The position numbers and the translations under genes are program-made. Below, piece after piece: positions 54,026-61,376 of a stretch of 64,000 nt of DNA (the first letter of the stretch is position 1; every line of letters begins with the position of its first letter). The DNA is taken from assembly GCF_003201835.2 (NCBI RefSeq), contig NZ_CP029289.2:248001-312000 (forward strand). Direction: 5' to 3'. The notes below the pieces were generated by a model. It made no database searches. It worked only from the letters and a program-made list of their open reading frames with translations, and had not been told where the DNA came from. The stretch comes from Acidianus brierleyi. Its GTDB lineage: Archaea > Thermoproteota > Thermoprotei_A > Sulfolobales > Sulfolobaceae.

Positions 54026-55945
54026 TCATTTCTTTTTAAATAACCTTGTAATATCATATATTTCTAAGTTATTTTTTGGACATGCTTCTACACAATCTCC
54101 ACATCCAACGCAACTAATTCTATTGCTAAATCCTTTTGATAGTATATCTTTTCTTATTTCAATTTTAATAGGGCAAGCCTTTTCACATTGTATGTTATTA
54201 CATACTCTACAATCCTCTACATTTTTTGCTTTTATCTTAAATATTATTTTATTAAATAATCCTACAAAAGTTCCGAATCCACACCATCCTTGTCTAGAGC
54301 AAGAATATGTACCAAATATAGGCGTTAAAAAGAAGAAGAACCACCATATATAATTTAATGTGAACATTCCAAATATATCCAAAGGATTTATAGCTGTCAT
54401 TCCAATATGAGGTACTTTGGTTATTCCTAATTCCATACTGGACCAATATCCAAAAGTAATCAGCATTAGTGTGAACGGAATCCATCTAAAGTAATCCCAA
54501 AATCTGTAATTTTTCTTCGGCTTAAATTTATCATAGAATATATTTGTCCACATATGAGCAGACATGCACGCTAAATTGCAATAAGCTCTTTTGCCAAATA
54601 AGATAGACGCTATAATTATAGCAATTATTGATATTGAGAATCCTATTAATGTTACAGGGAATATCATACCACTCATCCCAAATATATAAAAGTCTGTATA
54701 GTATGGGATTAACCAAACAAATATTGGCATTCCTATCATTATTGCTATAGCCCAATACTTAATTTGTGAATTTTTACTTATTTTAAATCTCTCATAAACA
54801 AGGTATATCATTTCCGCTCCCATCATTATTACATAGAATGGCATCATAGTGGTCATCATAATAAGAATATAGGAACCCCAGAAAGTAGCGAAAATAATAT
54901 TGTGACTATTCATTAATACATCTTTAAAAGACATTATTGTCATTGATAATGGATTCATTGGGAAGATCCACCAATATGGATTAGTGAAAGGACTTCTCAT
55001 TGGCATTTTCATAGATTCCATGTGATGCGTCATAAAGATAGAGTTGGTAATGTTGAATCCTAGAACGCTTTCTCCAAATCCCATAGTAAGTTCTGCTAGA
55101 TTTATTAAAATTAGAAAAATGAACGGATATTTTATTCCTATATTAATCTTTCTATCAGAAAATCTATAGAATATAAGAATGAAATACCATATCATAGAAA
55201 GTATCATAGAAATTGAAATTATGTAAAGATCTTTATAAGCAGCATAAGCTGAGAGACCTAACATCATAAAGAAATCAAATCCAGCTAGAGAAATTGATAA
55301 GAGTTGCATGTTGAAGGATATTCTTCTTATTTCAATTAAGTATAACATTATAATATTTATAATCATAATGATAGATGATACTGTAGAACCTACTAAACTC
55401 AAGTAAGTTCTAAATGTCAAAAAGATATTTGGCATAAAGGCCATTGACGCAGCAAAAGAAAATAGAGCAAATTCTCTTATGTTCTTTATAGAGGAAATTG
55501 CAAGGAAGAATATAGCATCACTAAGCATCATTATCCCGAAGGCTATATTACTTACTGAAGAAATTAAGGGATTTAATCTAGGGCCAAAAGCAGAGGAAAA
55601 GGCGTATCCCATTGCTAATTCGTCCAATACTATTGTAAATGCCAATGTTATAGATGCTACCTTATCTGCTCTCCACTGGATTGATGAATCTTTGAGCTTA
55701 ACTGAAAGCACTGCTGGAATTGAAGCTAAAAGTAGGCTAATTGGTTCTGAAAATATAGAACCTTTATAGAATATTATATATCCTATATCTGCAGCCTCTA
55801 CTGCCATATAGAGGAGTATCGAGGAGATGAAGAATATTACTCTTCTTGTTACTAAGCTTCTACGTAGTACATAGAACAATATTATGAAATCAGCTATCAT
55901 CATTCCAACAATATATACGAGGATTGCTATTTGTAAAGGATTCAT
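54026..55945 (-). CDS. Polytopic membrane protein with C-terminal ferredoxin domain
   Basis: 639 residues, about fourteen hydrophobic helices, then a soluble end with CRVCNNIQCEKACPIK and CVGCGDCVEACPKNN, two [4Fe-4S] motifs. Between the helices CNLACMSAHMW and CSRQGWCGFG resemble the cysteine-rich loops of NapH/NosR-like proteins. It probably transfers electrons from the quinone pool or a cytoplasmic donor across the membrane. The partner is unknown; no reductase is adjacent. Confidence 0.7.
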   Translation of the reverse strand: MNPLQIAILVYIVGMMIADFIILFYVLRRSLVTRRVIFFISSILLYMAVEAADIGYIIFYKGSIFSEPISLLLASIPAVLSVKLKDSSIQWRADKVASITLAFTIVLDELAMGYAFSSAFGPRLNPLISSVSNIAFGIMMLSDAIFFLAISSIKNIREFALFSFAASMAFMPNIFLTFRTYLSLVGSTVSSIIMIINIIMLYLIEIRRISFNMQLLSISLAGFDFFMMLGLSAYAAYKDLYIISISMILSMIWYFILIFYRFSDRKINIGIKYPFIFLILINLAELTMGFGESVLGFNITNSIFMTHHMESMKMPMRSPFTNPYWWIFPMNPLSMTIMSFKDVLMNSHNIIFATFWGSYILIMMTTMMPFYVIMMGAEMIYLVYERFKISKNSQIKYWAIAIMIGMPIFVWLIPYYTDFYIFGMSGMIFPVTLIGFSISIIAIIIASILFGKRAYCNLACMSAHMWTNIFYDKFKPKKNYRFWDYFRWIPFTLMLITFGYWSSMELGITKVPHIGMTAINPLDIFGMFTLNYIWWFFFFLTPIFGTYSCSRQGWCGFGTFVGLFNKIIFKIKAKNVEDCRVCNNIQCEKACPIKIEIRKDILSKGFSNRISCVGCGDCVEACPKNNLEIYDITRLFKKK

Positions 55946-56088
55946 AGTATCAAATGAAATAGATCTACATTATAAACTTTTATTTATAAAATGTTAATTT
56001 TGCTAAATGTTTCTGTAAATTTATCAGCTAAATAAAATCAAATAATATGGGAATAAATATATCTTTTAACACTATAAGTATTGTTTGA

Positions 56089-57441
56089 ATGAAAAAGATA
56101 ATAAGAGAGGTAATTTCGTCTATACAAAAAAATACTTCTGGAGTAATTGTACTTCCTGGATTAAATGTTGATATATTAAGTAAAATTTTTGAAAGTATTT
56201 CTGGCAAATACTTACTTATAAGCAAGAGAAATGGTATAGATGTTTTACGTAACTATGTAGATGTTTCAAGTAAACCGTTAAAAGGTTATACTAAATACAT
56301 AATTGATACCGCACATTTTTTTCCAGAATATGCAAATAAAGATGGATATATTTTAATTACGGAGTCACCTACAAGAGATATTATCAATAGTAATATCTTG
56401 CGTATATACCACTCAGAAAATTTAATAAAGAAAAAATATCTAGAACCTTTCAGAATAATTAGATACACTCCAAATAAATTACTGTCTCAACATAAAGGGT
56501 ATAATAATCGAGTAGAAGTTTTGAAAGACATTTCTATAAAATATCCAAATGCAACAATTCTAGCATCCAATTCGATTGAGAATGGAGAATTACAAAAAGA
56601 AGGAATAAGTTCTGTTTTAGATATGAATGATATAAATACTAATAACGTAATTTTATCTAGAGAGCTAGAATCAATTCCTGGGTATTTATTTTTGCGTAAT
56701 AAATTATGGGGAGGGACATTAATAGATTTGACAGATACTACTGAAAAATTTGAAAATTGGGAAAAAATAAGATTAGGTGAATTAGGCTTTTATAATGCCA
56801 ATAAATATGATTTCGAAGGATATGAGTCATTTAATTTGGAACAAGTTAAAAACTTTACCTTAAAGTATGATGGGGAGAGTATAATTAAACCTAGATCTAA
56901 TATTCCTAGTTTAATAATTAAAGACAGAAAACTTTTCCTTAAAGAAAAAAATCTAGGCGAGTTTGATACAAAGTCCAGGAAAGTAATTATTAAGATAAAT
57001 TGTAGATCTATCCAAACATTTGCTTTATCTAAGCTTTCTTTAAGTCCATTTATTTCTCCCTTATCTACTGGAAGATGTAGTCTGCTAATGGCTTGTGTTG
57101 AGGTTTTTCAAGATAAGGATTTATGTACAAGAGTAGCTTTTGAAGGATTTCTCAAAATTAGAGATTATATTAGTAACTTATATAGCTCAAATATAGGTAA
57201 AATATTGTCATCTATTGTTACAAGAAAACTAATAGTTGATATAACCAAATCTAAAAGAATATTAAGTATAAATATTTCTGGAAAAAATATAGTTCTTGAA
57301 CTTAATAGGAATGGAAATTATATAACTATAAGTTGTGATAGTTGTTCTAAAAAAACAAAAATAAGAATAAGAGGCGATATTAACTCAACTAGATACATTC
57401 TTATAAATTCCTTATATGATATCATCAAAAATGAGATATAG
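56089..57441 (+). CDS. Uncharacterised protein with possibly eroded NTPase motifs
   Basis: 450 residues. The N-terminus (SGVIVLPGLNVDILSKIF) sits where a P-loop could be, but lacks GKS/T; IIDTAHFFPEYA and GYILITESPTRDI follow at the spacing of Walker B and sensor 1. The C-terminal half is alpha/beta with CDSCSKKTKIRIRGD. No family is recognised. It is divergent from the Fe-S membrane gene and overlaps the convergent 57425 gene by 17 bp. Confidence 0.5.
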   Translation: MKKIIREVISSIQKNTSGVIVLPGLNVDILSKIFESISGKYLLISKRNGIDVLRNYVDVSSKPLKGYTKYIIDTAHFFPEYANKDGYILITESPTRDIINSNILRIYHSENLIKKKYLEPFRIIRYTPNKLLSQHKGYNNRVEVLKDISIKYPNATILASNSIENGELQKEGISSVLDMNDINTNNVILSRELESIPGYLFLRNKLWGGTLIDLTDTTEKFENWEKIRLGELGFYNANKYDFEGYESFNLEQVKNFTLKYDGESIIKPRSNIPSLIIKDRKLFLKEKNLGEFDTKSRKVIIKINCRSIQTFALSKLSLSPFISPLSTGRCSLLMACVEVFQDKDLCTRVAFEGFLKIRDYISNLYSSNIGKILSSIVTRKLIVDITKSKRILSINISGKNIVLELNRNGNYITISCDSCSKKTKIRIRGDINSTRYILINSLYDIIKNEI

Positions 57442-58279
57442 TTATAATATTTCCTAACATGAAATCTTTATCGTTTGTAGAAATTATTAGTTTAGATTTG
57501 TTATTTTTTATTAAATTAATCAGTTTTACTTTGAATTCGTTACTTAAATTTGCTTCTGGATCTTCAATGATAAAGTATCCATTTGAAGTTTCTAAGAGAA
57601 ATTTCAATGGAAATAAACTTAAAGTATCTGGGCTTGCATTATAACCTGAAACATTATTTATCATAATTCCATCGCTTGCAGAAGTTAATTCATTCCCGAA
57701 AATATCATAGTTTACTCCTTCAGGAATTACTATAGAATTAATAAATTCTGAAACTATTCCTAAAGTTTTAGGTATGCCTGGAGTGCCCTCATTATGTAAT
57801 ATTAAAAATTTATGAAAAGCAGCTATAAGTCCAGATCTGTTACCAAGGATTATATATGGTTTTAGCTTCGGTATAGAGTTAAAATAGTATGAGTCTAATT
57901 TTACTAATCCTGATAACGAATTTTCTACATCGGGTATATCAAGTAATTTTACCTTTACAAAAATATTTTGTGTATCTAAATTTCCCTCTATAGAAATTTT
58001 GTCTGTGTTTATTTCGAATCTCATGTTATTGAATTTAATTCTTTCTAATTCCATATCAGATTTTAATATATCAAGAAATTTTATTTCGAATTCTTTTTTC
58101 CAAGCTTCTAAAATATTATCCTTAATTGAAATCCCATATAAACGTGGCATTGAATATAGAGTTTTCAGAATATAATATACTGCCCTATCTATTTGATACC
58201 TATCTGAAGAGCCAGTCAATGTGACTATTTGATCTTTTATGCTGACATGCTCTTTGCCGTAGTAAATATTGATCTCCAT
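57425..58279 (-). CDS. ABC/RecF-like ATPase homologue with degenerate Walker A
   Basis: 284 residues. IVTLTGSSDRYQIDRAVYYI is in the place of a P-loop, but the GxxGKS/T core is gone. Near the end, GYFIIEDPEANLSNEF matches Walker B/D-loop of AAA_21/RecF-type ATPases, and KLIISTNDKDF matches the switch region. It is likely a non-hydrolysing relative. It is convergent with the 56089 gene; the M1 aminopeptidase starts 58 bp away on the other strand. Confidence 0.55.
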   Translation of the reverse strand: MEINIYYGKEHVSIKDQIVTLTGSSDRYQIDRAVYYILKTLYSMPRLYGISIKDNILEAWKKEFEIKFLDILKSDMELERIKFNNMRFEINTDKISIEGNLDTQNIFVKVKLLDIPDVENSLSGLVKLDSYYFNSIPKLKPYIILGNRSGLIAAFHKFLILHNEGTPGIPKTLGIVSEFINSIVIPEGVNYDIFGNELTSASDGIMINNVSGYNASPDTLSLFPLKFLLETSNGYFIIEDPEANLSNEFKVKLINLIKNNKSKLIISTNDKDFMLGNIITISHF

Positions 58280-58337
58280 AATATCATAATGGATATATAG
58301 AAAGTAAATTTTTAACTTAAATTTAAGCTAGGACTTC

Positions 58338-60677
58338 ATGGAAGTTAAATATTACCAGGTATTTTTAGATTTCGATTTTAATGAATTATACTATAGAGGA
58401 AACGAAAAAATAATAATAAATACTGAAGATAAGGTAACGCTAGATCTTGACGGAATCAAGATTTTATCAGTTAAAGTTGATGGAAAAACTGTAAAATATA
58501 CATTAGATGACCAAAGTCTCATAATAGATTCTGGCAAATTTTCTGGGACTTTAGATATAGATTTTGAAGGAAAAGTTAGGGATGATCTTGTTGGAATATA
58601 TAAAGCTCCATACAATGGCTCATATATTATAACTACTCAGTTTGAATCCACGCATGCTAGGAAATTTATACCATGTGTAGATAATCCTTCATATAAGGCA
58701 GAATTTAAGTTAATTGTTAAGGTAGATAAAGATCTAGATGTAATATCTAATATGCCTATAGAGAGAATTACAAATGAAGGAAGTAAGAAGACTGTAGAGT
58801 TCTACAAAACACCTAAGATGTCTACGTATTTACTGTATTTAGGTATTGGGAAATTTGAGGAATATCAACTCGGAGAGACTCCCAAAATAATTGTGGCTAC
58901 AGTACCAGGTAAAATTTCGAAGAGTAAAATCCCTGCTGATTATGCGCTTAGATTTATTCGTTTTTATGAAAATTACTTTGGGATAAAGTATGTAATGCCC
59001 AAAGTTCATCTTATAGCAGTTCCAGAATTTGCTTTTGGAGCTATGGAAAATTGGGGAGCTATAACATTTAGAGAAACTGCTCTATTAGCAGATGAAAATT
59101 CTGCATTTAAGCAAATTAGAAGAGTAGCAGAGGTTGTAGCTCATGAATTAGCTCATCAGTGGTTTGGCGACTTAGTAACGATGAAATGGTGGAACGATTT
59201 ATGGTTGAACGAAAGTTTTGCTACATTTATGAGTTATAAGGCGGTTGATTCTAATTTCTCTGATTGGGATTTTTGGGGAGAATTTATATCGGAAGAAACA
59301 TCTGGCGCTATGTTAAAGGATTCTTTACATATAACTCATCCTATTGAAGTTGAGGTTAAATCTCCATCAGAGATAGAACAAATTTTCGATGATATAAGCT
59401 ATGGTAAAGGGGCCAGCATTCTAAGAATGATAGAAGCCTATTTAGGTAAGGAAGATTTTCAGAAAGGTATAAGAGACTATTTAGAAGCTCATAAGTTTGG
59501 TAACGCAGAAGGAAAAGATCTATGGCAAAGTTTAGAAGTAGCTTCTGGAAAACCTGTCTCTAGAATAATGCCGGAATGGGTTACTAAAGAAGGATATCCT
59601 ATAGTATTTGTTAAAACAAATGGAAATAGCATAGAACTTAGTCAAAAGAGATTTATGCTTTCTGGTTTGGAGGATAAGGTATATCCTATTCCATTAACTA
59701 TAGAGATAAATGGTAAAAAAGAGTCTATTCTACTAGATAAGGATAAGGATATAATTAATTTTGGTGAGGATATAAAGTCATTAAAATTAAACCTCGATAG
59801 AACTGGAATGTACAGAGTTTACTATGATAATCTAGATTTATTCTGGAACTCTAATCCAAACCATTTTGAAAGATTTGGATTAGTTAACGATTATTTTAAT
59901 CTATTACTTTCAGGTAATATACAAGTTAACGATTATTTTAAAATTATAAATCATGAGATGAATGAGCAAAACTATTTACCTGCAATGGAAATTTCTGATC
60001 AACTATTTACATTATATCAGATAAATTCTGATAAATATAGAAAAATTGCTTATGACTTTCACTCTTCTATGGTACAAAAATTCGAAAACGCAAAAAGTTC
60101 ATTAGATAAGTTAGCCTTTGGAACTATTGCAGAGAGATTCATTAAAATAAGTGATGAATATGCGAGAAAGATATCTGAAGAGTTTTATAATTATGATAAA
60201 TTAGACCCTGACATAAAGGACGCAGTGGTCGAGGCTTATGCTATAGTAAAAGAAGATGAGTCATTAGATACATTGCTAGAGAAATATAGAAAAGAAAAAT
60301 TTGATGAGGACAGAATGAGATATTTAAAGGCTCTCTTATCATATAAGAAATCTTATCTAGTTGTTAATAATTTGAGTTTAGCTTTAACAGGAGAGATTAA
60401 AAAACAGGATGTAATAACAGTAATTTCTAACAGTATTGTATATCCTGAAGTAAGATACGCAGTATGGACATGGCTTAAAACAAATATTCAGTTTATAGCT
60501 AGAATATATCAGGGAACTGGAATACTTGGAAGGGTTATGTCTAATGTTATACCTATTTTAGGATTAGGAAGAGAAACTCAAGTAGAGGACTTCTTTAGTA
60601 AAAACAAAGTTTCAGGAGCAGAAAAAGGAATATTACAAGGATTAGAAATTTTAAAAGCGTATTCTAAGCTTGCATAG
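58338..60677 (+). CDS. M1-family aminopeptidase
   Basis: 779 residues. GAMEN exopeptidase motif at about 234-238, zinc site HELAH at 269-273 with the third ligand Glu292 (WLNESFATF), and an ERAP1-like helical C-terminal domain from about 530. The enzyme removes N-terminal residues from peptides, in archaea downstream of the proteasome or tricorn. It overlaps the convergent PLD-like gene by 14 bp. Confidence 0.93.
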   Translation: MEVKYYQVFLDFDFNELYYRGNEKIIINTEDKVTLDLDGIKILSVKVDGKTVKYTLDDQSLIIDSGKFSGTLDIDFEGKVRDDLVGIYKAPYNGSYIITTQFESTHARKFIPCVDNPSYKAEFKLIVKVDKDLDVISNMPIERITNEGSKKTVEFYKTPKMSTYLLYLGIGKFEEYQLGETPKIIVATVPGKISKSKIPADYALRFIRFYENYFGIKYVMPKVHLIAVPEFAFGAMENWGAITFRETALLADENSAFKQIRRVAEVVAHELAHQWFGDLVTMKWWNDLWLNESFATFMSYKAVDSNFSDWDFWGEFISEETSGAMLKDSLHITHPIEVEVKSPSEIEQIFDDISYGKGASILRMIEAYLGKEDFQKGIRDYLEAHKFGNAEGKDLWQSLEVASGKPVSRIMPEWVTKEGYPIVFVKTNGNSIELSQKRFMLSGLEDKVYPIPLTIEINGKKESILLDKDKDIINFGEDIKSLKLNLDRTGMYRVYYDNLDLFWNSNPNHFERFGLVNDYFNLLLSGNIQVNDYFKIINHEMNEQNYLPAMEISDQLFTLYQINSDKYRKIAYDFHSSMVQKFENAKSSLDKLAFGTIAERFIKISDEYARKISEEFYNYDKLDPDIKDAVVEAYAIVKEDESLDTLLEKYRKEKFDEDRMRYLKALLSYKKSYLVVNNLSLALTGEIKKQDVITVISNSIVYPEVRYAVWTWLKTNIQFIARIYQGTGILGRVMSNVIPILGLGRETQVEDFFSKNKVSGAEKGILQGLEILKAYSKLA

Positions 60678-61362
60678 ATGTTATTTTTTCTATAAATGTT
60701 AATGCCTTTTCTTTGCTTACTTCTTCTATAAAATCTATTTCTTTATTATTTTTAATATCTACTGAAGTAGACGTTATTATAGCCTTATCGTCTGCTACAA
60801 GTATAGAAAAACCTGGAGGATTCTGTAATTCTACTACCTCAAGATACTTAGACAAGTGTTGTCTAATATCATTATATTGGCCTTTAATTTTTTCTAATTC
60901 TTGTTCCTTTAAGGAATATTCATACTTATAGGACTTTACTTTATTTCTCGAAATGACTACTGAAATTACGATTACTATTATACCTGTAATAATTTCCGTA
61001 ATAAGGTAAAGGGATACAGTGTAAGTCTTCAAGAAAGTAATAATGCTAATTGCAACAAATATAGTCATGACAATATATGGAAATCTTTCAAAGAATAAAA
61101 TTCTATTTAATAATGCAGATAACTCTTTATTAAATCTTCTTTCCTCGTCGTAACCATAAGAATTTTTCCTATTTTCTAGCCATCTAGACCAATTCCTATC
61201 TGAAGTAATTACCTTCGATCTAACTCCACTACCTGCTTTTCTTTCAATATCTTCAACTATTGCGTCATTTAATTTATCAGAAAGTAAAACTATTGATATA
61301 GTGGCTCCATTTATAAACGACCTAATTTCATCATATATATCTTGGGCTACTTTTAGTTCCAT
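60664..61362 (-). CDS. Membrane protein with a split, HKD-less PLD-like domain
   Basis: 232 residues. The first 55 residues (QDIYDEIRSFINGATISIVL and GSGVRSKVITSD) look like the start of a phospholipase D-like domain. Two membrane helices follow (IVMTIFVAISIITFLK, LITEIITGIIVIVISVVI), then a coiled coil and GFSILVADDKAIITSTSVDI, the usual position of the second PLD half. The catalytic HxK is missing from both. Function is unknown. It ends 14 bp inside the aminopeptidase gene and starts 14 bp from the leuS end. Confidence 0.5.
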   Translation of the reverse strand: MELKVAQDIYDEIRSFINGATISIVLLSDKLNDAIVEDIERKAGSGVRSKVITSDRNWSRWLENRKNSYGYDEERRFNKELSALLNRILFFERFPYIVMTIFVAISIITFLKTYTVSLYLITEIITGIIVIVISVVISRNKVKSYKYEYSLKEQELEKIKGQYNDIRQHLSKYLEVVELQNPPGFSILVADDKAIITSTSVDIKNNKEIDFIEEVSKEKALTFIEKITSMQA

Positions 61363-61376
61363 TTTGGATCTTTCTC

